A stretch of 64,000 nucleotides of DNA from contig NZ_SZPZ01000004.1 in NCBI RefSeq assembly GCF_005233875.1, positions 1,116,001 to 1,180,000 on the forward strand. Direction: 5' to 3'. Shown here one piece after another: positions 18,392 through 26,601 of this stretch. The translations under genes and the position numbers were made by a program. Every line of letters starts with the position of its first letter. Position 1 is the first letter of the stretch. The notes under the pieces were generated by a model. That model saw only the letters and a list, made by a program, of their open reading frames with translations. It was not told where the DNA came from and did no database searches. This DNA is from Kribbella jiaozuonensis. GTDB taxonomy: Bacteria; Actinomycetota; Actinomycetes; Propionibacteriales; Kribbellaceae.

Positions 18392-18420
18392 CGTAGCCGG
18401 CTGGACACCTACCGGCTACG
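18392..18420 (+). terminator. 9-bp hairpin after ABC permease
   Basis: CGTAGCCGG and CCGGCTACG pair perfectly around an 11-base loop, 18 bases after the permease stop. A likely terminator without a U-tract, directly followed by a second, longer hairpin. Confidence 0.6.
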
Positions 18421-18436
18421 TTCGCGAGGGTGGGGG

Positions 18437-18465
18437 TACTCCTGAGGCAGACAGCCTCAGGAGTA
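18437..18465 (+). terminator. 12-bp hairpin upstream of glycerophosphodiesterase
   Basis: TACTCCTGAGGC and GCCTCAGGAGTA pair perfectly around a 5-base loop (AGACA). It is 34 bases before the start of the next gene on the same strand, so it could be the main terminator of the ABC operon, an operator, or a leader hairpin of the phosphodiesterase transcript. Confidence 0.55.
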
Positions 18466-18498
18466 TCCGCCCAACAACCCCTCCGGAAGGAACCCCTC

Positions 18499-20274
18499 AT
18501 GCGCCGCCTTCCCCGCGCACTGCTGCCGTGCGCGCTGATCGCCGGGCTGCTACTTCCGGCCGCCCCGGCCGACGCCCACCGTGGCGATTTCGACATCCAG
18601 GCTCACCGTGGTGGTCTCGGACTCACCGTGGAGAGCACGATCGCCTCGTTCTCACACGGTCTGGAGCTCGGCGTCAGCACGCTGGAGCTCGACGTACAGA
18701 TCACCCAGGACGGGTACGCCGTCGTCACCCACGACCGGAAGGTCGACGGCAAGAAGTGCCGCGACACCGCGCCGTACACGCCGGGCGACCCGGAGTACCC
18801 GTATGTCGGCAAGTTCATCAACACGCTGTCGCTGAAGCAGGTCAAGCAGCTCGACTGCGGTTCGCTGCCGCAGGCGAACTTCCCCGAGCAGCAGCCCGAC
18901 CCGGGCGCCCGCATGCCCGAGCTGCGCGACATCTTCACCCTCGTGCACCGCTACCGCGCGTACGGCGTGAAGCTGAACGTGGAGACCAAGGTCGAGGCCG
19001 GCGCGCCGACCGAGACCGCTCCGCGCGAGCAGTTCGTCCAGGTGGTCGCCAGTGAGATCCGCAAGGCGAACATCGCCCGTCAGGTGACGATCCAGAGCTT
19101 CGACTGGGGTTCGCTGATGCGGATGCACCAGGTGATGCCGCAGCTGCCGCTGGTCGCGCTGGACAACTTCGACTTCCTGCAGGTCGGCAAACCGGGTAAG
19201 TCGCCGTGGCTGGGCGGTATCGATATCGACGACTTCGGCGGCGACCCGCTCAAGGCGGTCAAGTCCTTCGGCGCGTCCGCGATCTCGCCGGTCGACGGCT
19301 TCCCGCAGGGCGGCAAGATCACCGACCCCGCGTTCCGTCCGTACTTCACCAACGACACCGTGAAGGCGGCGCACAAGGCCGGCCTGAAGGTGATCCCGTG
19401 GACGGTCGACGATCCGGCCACGATCAAGTGGTTCATCGACCAGGGCGTCGACGGCATCATCAGCGACTACCCGGACCGCGTGCGCGACGTCGTACGGTCC
19501 GAAGGGTTCCGGCTGCCGCAGTCGTACGACGCTCCCGCCGTACGGGCGTTGCCGTCGGCCCATGCGCACAACGACTACGACCACCGGCGGCCGTTGCAGG
19601 ATGCGCTCGACCGCGGGTTCAACAGCGTCGAAGCCGACGTATGGCTGGTCGACGGTGAGCTGCGCGTCGCACACGACCTCGCGGACGCCAAGCCGGGTCG
19701 CAACCTGGAGAGCCTGTACCTGAAGCCGTTGGCGGACCGGGTCCGGCAGAACCACGGGCAGGTGTACAGGCACGGCCAGGACTTCCAGCTGCTGATCGAC
19801 ATCAAGAGCGACGGACCATCGACGTACGCCGCGGTCGACAAGGCGCTGGCGAAGTATCGCGGGATCAGCACGATCTTCGTCAACGGTCGCGTCCATGAGG
19901 GTGCTGTCACCTCAGTGATCAGCGGCAACCGTCCGCTGGACGACCTGAAGGCCCAGAAGATCCGGTACGCCGGGTACGACGGCCGGCTGGGCGACCTGCA
20001 GTCAGGGATGCCGGCGTCGTTGATGCCGCTGGTCAGCGACAACTGGTCGAACGTGTTCACCTGGCGCGGCATCGGTCCGATGCCGGAGGCCGAGAAGACC
20101 AAGCTGCACGACATCGTGGTCAGCGCGCACCACGCCGGTTACAAGGTCCGCTTCTGGGAGACCCCGGACACGCCGGGCGCCGCCCGCGAGGCACTCTGGC
20201 GCGAACTGGTCGCCGCGAACGTCGACTACATCAATACCGACGACCTGCACGGTCTGGAGGACTTCCTGCGCTGA
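18499..20274 (+). CDS. Secreted tandem glycerophosphodiester phosphodiesterase-like protein
   Basis: A 591-residue exported protein with signal peptide (residues 1-26, ending PADA). The first domain (about 30-345) is a classic GDPD TIM barrel: His36-Arg37 (QAHRGG), Glu45, Glu63/Asp65 (LELDVQ) and His78 (VVTHD). The second domain starts near residue 350 with AHAHNDYDHRRPLQDALDRG and EADVWLVDGELRVAHDL, which resembles the PI-PLC-like/GDPD superfamily and has its own His and acidic residues. It would hydrolyse glycerophosphodiesters or teichoic-acid-like polymers outside the cell for phosphate and glycerol. The start has GGAAGGAA upstream. It overlaps the convergent ligase gene by 44 bases. Confidence 0.88.
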   Translation: MRRLPRALLPCALIAGLLLPAAPADAHRGDFDIQAHRGGLGLTVESTIASFSHGLELGVSTLELDVQITQDGYAVVTHDRKVDGKKCRDTAPYTPGDPEYPYVGKFINTLSLKQVKQLDCGSLPQANFPEQQPDPGARMPELRDIFTLVHRYRAYGVKLNVETKVEAGAPTETAPREQFVQVVASEIRKANIARQVTIQSFDWGSLMRMHQVMPQLPLVALDNFDFLQVGKPGKSPWLGGIDIDDFGGDPLKAVKSFGASAISPVDGFPQGGKITDPAFRPYFTNDTVKAAHKAGLKVIPWTVDDPATIKWFIDQGVDGIISDYPDRVRDVVRSEGFRLPQSYDAPAVRALPSAHAHNDYDHRRPLQDALDRGFNSVEADVWLVDGELRVAHDLADAKPGRNLESLYLKPLADRVRQNHGQVYRHGQDFQLLIDIKSDGPSTYAAVDKALAKYRGISTIFVNGRVHEGAVTSVISGNRPLDDLKAQKIRYAGYDGRLGDLQSGMPASLMPLVSDNWSNVFTWRGIGPMPEAEKTKLHDIVVSAHHAGYKVRFWETPDTPGAAREALWRELVAANVDYINTDDLHGLEDFLR

Positions 20275-21313
20275 CTTCCGTGAGGGCGGTGAAGTCTTCG
20301 CCCTCGAGGAATACCTTGCGCTGCCTGATCGCACCGTTGCCGTCTGTGAGTGCACGCTGGAGTCCGTCGTCGACGAGCTCCAGCGCGCCGAGCTCCTGCA
20401 GAGCTGGTTCGACATGTTGTCGCAGTCTTTGCAGGAGCTCGGCCACAGGCATGGGTTCGGCGGTCCGGACGTCCACACCGTTCCCCGTGAGTCCGTCGCG
20501 GGCAGCCAGCCAGTACGCGGCCCGCAGTACCTCGGGCTCCAGCTTCGGGCCCTGGCCGCCGTCCTCCAGCGCGGTCATCACCAGCGCACGGGTCAGCGTG
20601 GCCAGCAGCACGGTCTCGTCGATGGTCAGTGGTACGTCGCTGACCCGTACCTCCACCGTCGGCAGGTGCGACGACGGGCGGATGTCCCAATAGACCATCC
20701 GCTCGTCGATGAGCGTGCCGGCAGCCAGATGCATGCTCACCAGAGCGTCGAAGTGCTCCGGCGACTCCAGGTACGGCGGTGGCCCGGCGCACGGCCACCG
20801 GCTCGTCATCAGCCACCGCCAGCTCGCGAAGCCGGTGTCACGACCCAGATAGATCGGGGAGTTCGCCGTGAGGGCCAGGAGCGCCGGGAGCCATGGCCGT
20901 ACGTGATTGCTGGCTCTGACGGCGGCGTGCTTGTCCGGCACCTCAACATGGACATGGCAACCGCAGACGCCCTGTTCACGCGCCAGCAGCCCCCAGCGCA
21001 GCTCCAGCTCCTGGTAGCGCGCCTTCCTGGTGATCGGCTGCGCCGCATCGCCCTGAGGAGGCACTGCGATCGCCAGCAACCGCGCTCCCTCCTCTGCGGC
21101 AGCCGCGGCGAGTTTGGCACGCAGATCCGACAGATGCCCCCGCAACTCCGCCGCAGTTGTGCACACCGGTGAGTTGATCTCCACCATGGCGCGCGTCAGC
21201 TCCAGCTCTACGTCTGGCAGGTCCGCAACGACTGCCTTGCTGCGTGGCAGTGGATCGCCGGTGGCGGATACCAGCATGAGCTCTTCTTCTACTCCGAACG
21301 ACGGAACCCTCAC
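20231..21313 (-). CDS. Carboxylate-amine ligase, YbdK/GCS2 family
   Basis: A 360-residue enzyme of the glutamate-cysteine ligase type 2 family (YbdK, EgtA-like). Motifs are FGVEEELMLV at the N-terminus, ELTRAMVEINSPVC, CGCHVHVEVPDK and a C-terminal arginine-rich segment (MVYWDIRPSSHLPTVEVRVSD). It would couple the gamma-carboxylate of glutamate or a similar acid to an amine with ATP. GTG 21313 (VRVPSFGVEEEL) is chosen because the family motif starts right there; the ORF upstream overlaps the divergent HipA-like gene. The C-terminus overlaps the 3' end of the phosphodiesterase. Confidence 0.87.
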   Translation of the reverse strand: MRVPSFGVEEELMLVSATGDPLPRSKAVVADLPDVELELTRAMVEINSPVCTTAAELRGHLSDLRAKLAAAAAEEGARLLAIAVPPQGDAAQPITRKARYQELELRWGLLAREQGVCGCHVHVEVPDKHAAVRASNHVRPWLPALLALTANSPIYLGRDTGFASWRWLMTSRWPCAGPPPYLESPEHFDALVSMHLAAGTLIDERMVYWDIRPSSHLPTVEVRVSDVPLTIDETVLLATLTRALVMTALEDGGQGPKLEPEVLRAAYWLAARDGLTGNGVDVRTAEPMPVAELLQRLRQHVEPALQELGALELVDDGLQRALTDGNGAIRQRKVFLEGEDFTALTEVSAGSPPDRAGRRY

Positions 21314-21334
21314 GCCGGCCAGGTACCCATGGCC

Positions 21335-21340
21335 TAAGCT
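21335..21340 (+). promoter_or_regulatory. -10 box of leaderless HipA-like gene
   Basis: TAAGCT lies exactly 7 bases before the GTG at 21348 and no ribosome site is present, the pattern of a leaderless actinobacterial promoter (TANNNT). It supports the chosen start. Confidence 0.6.
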
Positions 21341-21347
21341 CTCCGGC

Positions 21348-22085
21348 GTGAGTCTGCCTGTTGTTACCGCGACCCGGTACGTGCTGCCGTTGCGTGAGGG
21401 CGGATCGTTGCCAGGTGTTGTCGAGGGCAACGATCTCGGCACCTACGTGATCAAGTTCCACGGCGCCGGCCAGGGCCCGAAGGCGCTGGTGGCCGAGGTG
21501 ATCGTCGGTGAGCTGTTCCGTCGCCTCGGCCTGCGGGTGCCGGAGCTGAAACTGATCCAGCTCGACCCGGCGATCGGCAAGTCCGAGCCCGACTTCGAGA
21601 TCCAGGAGCTGCTGATCCGCAGCGCCGGCCTGAACCTGGCCGTCGACTTCCTGCCGGGCTCCTTCGGGTACGACGGCTCGGCGGGCAACCCCGGTGACGA
21701 AGGGATGGCGCGGATCCTGTGGCTGGACGCGTTCGTCGCGAACGTGGACCGCTCGTGGCGCAACACGAACCTGCTGGTCTGGCACAAGAACCTGTGGCTG
21801 ATCGACCACGGCGCCGCGCTGTACTTCCACCACTCGTGGATGTCCGAGGAGAAGTTCGCCTCACTGCCGTATGACGCCTCGGACCACGTGTTCTCGGTGG
21901 CGGTGCCTGGAGTGGCGAAGGTGGACGCTGAGCTGGCTGCGTCGATCACCCCGGAGCTGTTGACCGAGGTGATCGGGCTGGTTCCCGACGAGTGGCTGGG
22001 TGACGGTGACCACGAGCGGTACCTGGGGCATCTGATGGCGCGGCTGGAGAACCGGGCCGCCTGGGTGCCGGGAGGTGCTCGGTGA
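21348..22085 (+). CDS. HipA-like kinase family protein
   Basis: A 245-residue small HipA-like kinase (MSLPVVTATRYVLPLREGGS). Visible are GTYVIKFHGAGQGPKALVAE (nucleotide-binding Lys region), the catalytic-type segment FVANVDRSWRNTNLLVWHKN and the metal-binding LWLIDHGAALYFH. This family is smaller than true HipA toxins. It is coupled by GTGA to a DUF3037 gene, a pairing I know from many bacteria without a settled function. It may phosphorylate a translation factor or the partner protein; that is inference. Confidence 0.82.
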   Translation: MSLPVVTATRYVLPLREGGSLPGVVEGNDLGTYVIKFHGAGQGPKALVAEVIVGELFRRLGLRVPELKLIQLDPAIGKSEPDFEIQELLIRSAGLNLAVDFLPGSFGYDGSAGNPGDEGMARILWLDAFVANVDRSWRNTNLLVWHKNLWLIDHGAALYFHHSWMSEEKFASLPYDASDHVFSVAVPGVAKVDAELAASITPELLTEVIGLVPDEWLGDGDHERYLGHLMARLENRAAWVPGGAR

Positions 22086-22459
22086 TGGCACCGTTCGACT
22101 ACGTCATCCTGCGGGCCGCACCGCGCATCCAGCGCGGCGAGTTCATCAACGTCGGCGCGGTGCTGTACTGCCGGGCGCTGGACTACCTGGGCGCCGGCTG
22201 GGACGTGAAGCCGGAGCGTCTGAGGGCTCTGGACCCCGCAGTGGACGTTGACGTTGTGTGTGCGTCGCTGGATCAGATCCGCGCGATCTGTGCGGGTGAG
22301 GCGGCTGGCGGGCCTGCCGCTGGGACCACGATCAGTGAGCGGTTCCGGTGGCTGGCGGCGCCTCGCAGTACCGTCGTGCACCCCGGACCGATCCACAGCG
22401 GGATCACTGAGGATCCCGCCGCGGACTTGGAGCGGTTGCTGGACGCCTTCGTGCGTTAG
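22082..22459 (+). CDS. DUF3037 family protein
   Basis: A 125-residue protein (MAPFDYVILRAAPRIQRGEF, INVGAVLYCRALDYLGAGWD) matching the DUF3037 family. GTG 22082 overlaps the kinase stop; an ATG follows at 22085. It is the second gene of a two-gene operon with the HipA-like kinase and is probably its partner or substrate. Its TAG overlaps the TAA of the convergent phosphoglucomutase by 4 bases. No catalytic motif is obvious. Confidence 0.8.
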   Translation: MMAPFDYVILRAAPRIQRGEFINVGAVLYCRALDYLGAGWDVKPERLRALDPAVDVDVVCASLDQIRAICAGEAAGGPAAGTTISERFRWLAAPRSTVVHPGPIHSGITEDPAADLERLLDAFVR

Positions 22460-24078
22460 GCCAGTGCTTCGGACACGACCTCGCGGGCCTGTTCGAAGAC
22501 CTGCTCCAGGTGTTCGGCGCCCTTGAAGGATTCGCCGTAGATCTTGTAGAGGTCCTCGGTCCCGGAGGGACGGGCGGCGAACCACGCCGACTCGGTGGTG
22601 ACCTTCAACCCACCGATCGCGGCTCCGTTACCCGGTGCCTTCGTCAGCCGGTCCACGATCGGCTCACCGGCCAACTCGGTCGCAGTGACCGCGTCCGCGG
22701 ACAGGGCCGACAGCTTGGCCTTCTGCTCGCGGGTGGCAGGCGCGTCCACCCGTGAGTACGCCGACGCACCGAACCGCTCCACCAGCTTCGCGTGGGCCTT
22801 CGACGGCGTCTCGCCCGTCACAGCGGTGATCTCGCTCGCCAGCAACGCCAGCAGGATCCCGTCCTTGTCGGTCGTCCACACCGAGCCGTCGAAGCGCAGG
22901 AAGCTCGCACCGGCCGACTCCTCACCACCGAAGCCGACCGAGCCGTCGATCAGCCCAGGCACGAACCACTTGAAGCCGACCGGCACCTCCCACAGCCGCC
23001 GGCCCAGGTCCCCGACCACGCGGTCGATCAGTGACGACGACACCAGCGTCTTGCCCACGGCGACGTCCGCACCCCACTGGCGGTTGCTGAACAGGTAGGA
23101 GATCGCGACGGCCAGGTAGTGGTTCGGGTTCATCAGTCCGGCGTCCGGCGTGACGATGCCGTGCCGGTCGGCGTCCGCGTCGTTCCCGGTCGCCACGTCG
23201 TACTTGTCCCGCTGTGCGACCAGCGACGCCATCGCGTACGGCGAGGAGCAGTCCATCCGGATCTTGCCGTCGTGGTCCAGTGTCATGAACGACCAGGCCG
23301 GATCGATCCGCGGGTTCACCACGGTCAGGTCGAGACTGTGCCGCTCGGCGATGGCGGACCAATAATCGACACTCGCACCGCCCAGCGGGTCGGCGCCGAT
23401 CTTCACCCCGGCGTCCCGGATCGCGGCGATGTTCAGCACCGACGGCAGGTCGTCGACGTAATGCCCGACGAAGTCGTAGTCCCCCGCCCGCTGACGGGCC
23501 TGCTCGAACGGCGTACGGCGTACCTCACGGTTGCCGCCCGCGATCAGCTGGTTGGCGCGATCGGCGATCCACTTGGTCGCATCGGAGTCGGCCGGACCGC
23601 CGTGCGGCGGATTGTACTTGATGCCGCCGTCGCGCGGCGGGTTGTGCGACGGCGTGATGACGATGCCGTCCGCGTCCGCACCGGCGCCGCGGTTGAGCCG
23701 CAGGATCGCATGCGAGACCGCGGGCGTGGGCGTGAGCCGGTCCGCGCTGTCCACGAGCGTCTGTACGTCGTTGCCGGCCAGCACCTCGAGCACAGTGCGC
23801 CAGGCCGGCTCCGACAGGCCGTGACTGTCCCGCCCGACCAGCAGCGGCCCCGTCGTACCCTGACCGGCCCGGTACTCGCAGACGGCCTGGGTGATGGCCA
23901 GGATGTGTGCCTCGTTGAAGGCGCCGTCGAGACTCGAGCCGCGGTGCCCCGACGTACCGAAGACGACCTTCTGGGCCGGATTGTCCACGTCCGGCGTGAT
24001 GTCGTCGTACGCCGCCAGCATGGCGTCGACGTCGACGAGGTCCTCGGGCTGAGCGGGCTGGCCTGCGCGTGGGTGCAT
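22456..24078 (-). CDS. pgm: Phosphoglucomutase (alpha-D-glucose phosphate-specific)
   Basis: A 540-residue enzyme that interconverts glucose 1-phosphate and glucose 6-phosphate, linking glycolysis with glycogen and cell-wall sugar synthesis. It has the N-terminal FGTSGHRGSSLDGAFNE, the phosphoserine loop (GIVITPSHNPPRDGGIKYN), the metal loop (GNDADADRHGI), the sugar-binding GGEESAGASF loop and the phosphate-binding WFAARPSGTEDLYKIYGESF. ATG 24078 (MHPRAGQPAQPEDLVDVDAM) matches the usual start; an in-frame ATG at 24102 overlaps the upstream stop (TGATG) and could add eight residues with translational coupling. Confidence 0.95.
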   Translation of the reverse strand: MHPRAGQPAQPEDLVDVDAMLAAYDDITPDVDNPAQKVVFGTSGHRGSSLDGAFNEAHILAITQAVCEYRAGQGTTGPLLVGRDSHGLSEPAWRTVLEVLAGNDVQTLVDSADRLTPTPAVSHAILRLNRGAGADADGIVITPSHNPPRDGGIKYNPPHGGPADSDATKWIADRANQLIAGGNREVRRTPFEQARQRAGDYDFVGHYVDDLPSVLNIAAIRDAGVKIGADPLGGASVDYWSAIAERHSLDLTVVNPRIDPAWSFMTLDHDGKIRMDCSSPYAMASLVAQRDKYDVATGNDADADRHGIVTPDAGLMNPNHYLAVAISYLFSNRQWGADVAVGKTLVSSSLIDRVVGDLGRRLWEVPVGFKWFVPGLIDGSVGFGGEESAGASFLRFDGSVWTTDKDGILLALLASEITAVTGETPSKAHAKLVERFGASAYSRVDAPATREQKAKLSALSADAVTATELAGEPIVDRLTKAPGNGAAIGGLKVTTESAWFAARPSGTEDLYKIYGESFKGAEHLEQVFEQAREVVSEALA

Positions 24079-24101
24079 GACCACATGCAACCACAAGAGC
24101 A

Positions 24102-25547
24102 TCACTGACCGTACGGCGTGAGCAGCTGGTCCACAGGCGCGAAGTCGTCGGTGAGCACGGGCCCGTCGCTGGTCGGCTGATCCAGGAACTTCATCCCCGG
24201 CTCCAGCCGGCTGCTGATCGCCGGTACGTCGAGCGGACGGTCGGATGCGATCAGCACGAAGTTCCCGCCACTGCCGTTGGTCCGCACGATCTCCCCGACG
24301 TACGGGAAGACGGCCTGCAGAGTCTTGACCTCGGCCTTCGCGAAGCGGGCCGGGCCGTGGTCGATGACGTTGATCAGGTAGATCCCGCCCGGCCGCAGCA
24401 CCCGCCGTACGTCGGTGATCAGCTCGCGGGTGGTGAGGTGCCACGGCACGGACTGCCCGCTGAACGCGTCCATGATGACCAGGTCCCGGCTGTCCGTCGC
24501 TTCATCGCGTACGCCGAGCCGCCCGTCCTTGACCGTCACCGCGAGGTCCGGTCCGGTCCGTACGCCGAGCTCCTTCTTGTCGAGCTCGACCACTGCCGGG
24601 TCGATCTCGTACACCTGGTGCTTGCTGCCCGGCCGGGTCGCGGTCAGGTACCGCGGCATCGTCAGCCCGCCACCGCCCACGTGCAGGACGTCCAGCGGCT
24701 TCTCGGCCGGCCAACTGCCGTTGATCGCGGCAGCGAAGTTCTTGATGTACTCGAACTCCAGATAGGTCGGGTCGTCCAGGTCGACGTACGAGTGCCGCAG
24801 CTGGTCGAGGTACAGCGTCCGTCCACCCTCGCGACCGGGATCCGCCACCACTCGCGCGCAGTGGTACGCCGTCTCGACCTCGCACGGACGTGGCGCGACC
24901 ACGGTCAGCGTGGCGCCGATGACCGCCAGAGCGACCGGCTTCATCGCTGCCTGCACACCACGGAGCAGGAACGTCAGTGCGGCACCGGCGACCACCAACG
25001 CGGCGCCCAGCGTCAGGATGATCGTGCTGATCGGGACGGTAGCGACGAACACGAATCCGGTCAGCACTGTGCCGACGATGCCGCCGACCGTCGCGTACGC
25101 GGACAGTCTGCCGACGACAGTGCCGGTCTGCTCCAGAGTGGACAGCCGCAGCTTGGTCACCATCGGTGTGACGGCTGCGAGGAGGGAGGCGGGCGCGAAG
25201 AGCGTGACGGCGAGGACGAGGAACACCATGTCGTTCGCGAGCGCCTGACCGGTCCAGCGCACCACCGGAAGGATCAGCATCACCAGTGCGCCACCGAACA
25301 GCAGCAGCGGGCCTAGCGTCCGCTGTGGCGGCACCACGTCGGCGAACTTGCCACCCAGGGCCGCACCGGTCGCGATCGCAGCCAGTGCGACCCCGATGAC
25401 CGCAGTGTTCGTCTCCAGCGTCAGCCCGATGTACGGCGCGACCAGCCGGAGCGACACGAGCTCGAGCACCATCACGGCGGCGGAGCTCCCGAACGCCAGT
25501 GCAATCGCCAGCTTCTGACCGACCGGACCAGCTTCGCCCTTGCCCAT
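24102..25547 (-). CDS. Fused membrane transporter-like / spermidine synthase-like protein
   Basis: A 481-residue protein. The N-terminal half has about seven hydrophobic helices (for example SSAAVMVLELVSLRLVAPYI, LLLFGGALVMLILPVV); the C-terminal half (about 235-480) is a spermidine-synthase-type methyltransferase fold with LDVLHVGGGGLTMPRYL, the acidic DLVIMDAFSG and YEIDPAVVELDKKELGV. Such fusions are common in actinobacteria and have no proven polyamine activity. TAGGGT (25554-25559) is 6 bases upstream of the ATG, so the transcript is probably leaderless. Phosphoglucomutase follows and may be coupled. Confidence 0.86.
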   Translation of the reverse strand: MGKGEAGPVGQKLAIALAFGSSAAVMVLELVSLRLVAPYIGLTLETNTAVIGVALAAIATGAALGGKFADVVPPQRTLGPLLLFGGALVMLILPVVRWTGQALANDMVFLVLAVTLFAPASLLAAVTPMVTKLRLSTLEQTGTVVGRLSAYATVGGIVGTVLTGFVFVATVPISTIILTLGAALVVAGAALTFLLRGVQAAMKPVALAVIGATLTVVAPRPCEVETAYHCARVVADPGREGGRTLYLDQLRHSYVDLDDPTYLEFEYIKNFAAAINGSWPAEKPLDVLHVGGGGLTMPRYLTATRPGSKHQVYEIDPAVVELDKKELGVRTGPDLAVTVKDGRLGVRDEATDSRDLVIMDAFSGQSVPWHLTTRELITDVRRVLRPGGIYLINVIDHGPARFAKAEVKTLQAVFPYVGEIVRTNGSGGNFVLIASDRPLDVPAISSRLEPGMKFLDQPTSDGPVLTDDFAPVDQLLTPYGQ

Positions 25548-25553
25548 CGCGTC

Positions 25554-25571
25554 ACCCTATCGGTGCAATGT
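25554..25571. promoter_or_regulatory. Divergent leaderless promoter pair
   Basis: On the minus strand TAGGGT (25554-25559) lies 6 bases before ATG 25547. On the plus strand CAATGT (25566-25571) lies 7 bases before ATG 25579. Only 31 bases separate the two coding regions, so both genes must start from almost leaderless transcripts. Confidence 0.55.
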
Positions 25572-25578
25572 AGACGTG

Positions 25579-26244
25579 ATGGACCCAACGAGAAGTGCGG
25601 AGCTGTACCACGCCGGGCGCGAGCGGATGGCGGACGCGGTCCGCGACCTCAGCGTGGACGACCTCGATCGCCAGGTGCCCGCCTGCCCGCAGTGGAGCGT
25701 GCACAGTCTGGTCTCGCACCTGACCGGAGTGGCGGCCGACTTCGTGGTCGGAAACGTCGTCGGTGCACCGCGTCCGCCGTGGACCGCAGTACAGGTCGAG
25801 AGGCGTCGCAACCTACCGATGGCCGAGGTGCTGGACGAGTGGGCGACTGTCGGCCCACAGCTGGAGAAGCTGATCGTCGACGGCACCACGTCACACCCGC
25901 TGGTCTGCAACCCGTACGTCGACGCCGCAGTCCATGAAGCCGACCTGCACGGAGCCATCGGCAGCGGGCGCCCGCCGACCGAGCTCCGGCTGGCCACTCT
26001 GGACTGGATGCTCGACGAGCCCGGCCCGTTGACCGTCATCACCCCGGACGGCACCTACTCGGCCGGCTCCGACGGTCCGCCCGCTGTGGCGCACACCAGC
26101 TCCTACGAACTGTTCCGGGCCATCTTCGGGCGCCGCAGTACCGCGCAGATCCTGGAGTGGGAGTGGGACTCGCCGGAGCACGCCACGAGCTGGAGCAGAG
26201 AGCTTGCCATCCTCCCGCAGACGTCGGTGCCGTTGAACGACTAG
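25579..26244 (+). CDS. Mycothiol-dependent maleylpyruvate isomerase family protein
   Basis: A 221-residue protein of the DinB-like fold. The N-terminus (AELYHAGRERMADAVRDLS, VPACPQWSVHSLVSHLTGVA) matches MDMPI N-terminal domains; metal ligands are probably His in HSLVSHLTG, Glu and His in DAAVHEADLHGAIG. The family uses mycothiol, the actinobacterial thiol. The exact substrate is not evident. ATG 25579 is favoured by CAATGT 7 bases upstream and no ribosome site. Its TAG shares a CTAG palindrome with the convergent YjbR-like gene. Confidence 0.85.
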   Translation: MDPTRSAELYHAGRERMADAVRDLSVDDLDRQVPACPQWSVHSLVSHLTGVAADFVVGNVVGAPRPPWTAVQVERRRNLPMAEVLDEWATVGPQLEKLIVDGTTSHPLVCNPYVDAAVHEADLHGAIGSGRPPTELRLATLDWMLDEPGPLTVITPDGTYSAGSDGPPAVAHTSSYELFRAIFGRRSTAQILEWEWDSPEHATSWSRELAILPQTSVPLND

Positions 26245-26597
26245 GCCTCGTCCAGCCGGGCGATGAGCGTCTTCGGGGCGATCTGGCGGAACGCGTTCTC
26301 GACCAGGTCCTCGAAGTGCTCCCAGTCGACGTCCACGTCCAGGTACACCCCGAGCCAGCCACGGTGCCCGACGTACGGCGGCCGGTAGAAGTGCTCCGGG
26401 TCCTCGGTGACCAGTGCCTCCTGCACCCCGGGTGGCGCTGCCATCCACACACCGAGGCGGTCGTCGTGGTGGTGATCGGCGTACATCACGAACACCTTCT
26501 TGTCCCGCACGAACCAGGTCGGCTCGCCATGACTCGGCCGCTCGGTCGCCTCGGGCATCGCCAGGCACAGGCGGCGTACGCGTTCCAGGACGTCCAT
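26241..26597 (-). CDS. MmcQ/YjbR family protein
   Basis: A 118-residue protein of the YjbR (CyaY-like fold) family: MDVLERVRRLCLAMPEATER, HGEPTWFVRDKKVFVMY and YVGHRGWLGVYLD are typical. Often annotated as DNA-binding, but its biochemical role is not settled. It lies 4 bases downstream of the response regulator gene and may be the last gene of that operon. Its stop is shared with the convergent gene at 26244. Confidence 0.87.
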   Translation of the reverse strand: MDVLERVRRLCLAMPEATERPSHGEPTWFVRDKKVFVMYADHHHDDRLGVWMAAPPGVQEALVTEDPEHFYRPPYVGHRGWLGVYLDVDVDWEHFEDLVENAFRQIAPKTLIARLDEA

Positions 26598-26601
26598 CGA
26601 C

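Noticed and set aside
20976..21833. Minus-strand frame over the HipA-like kinase
   Set aside because: It is antisense to the kinase motifs and also overlaps the start of the YbdK-like gene; no independent support.
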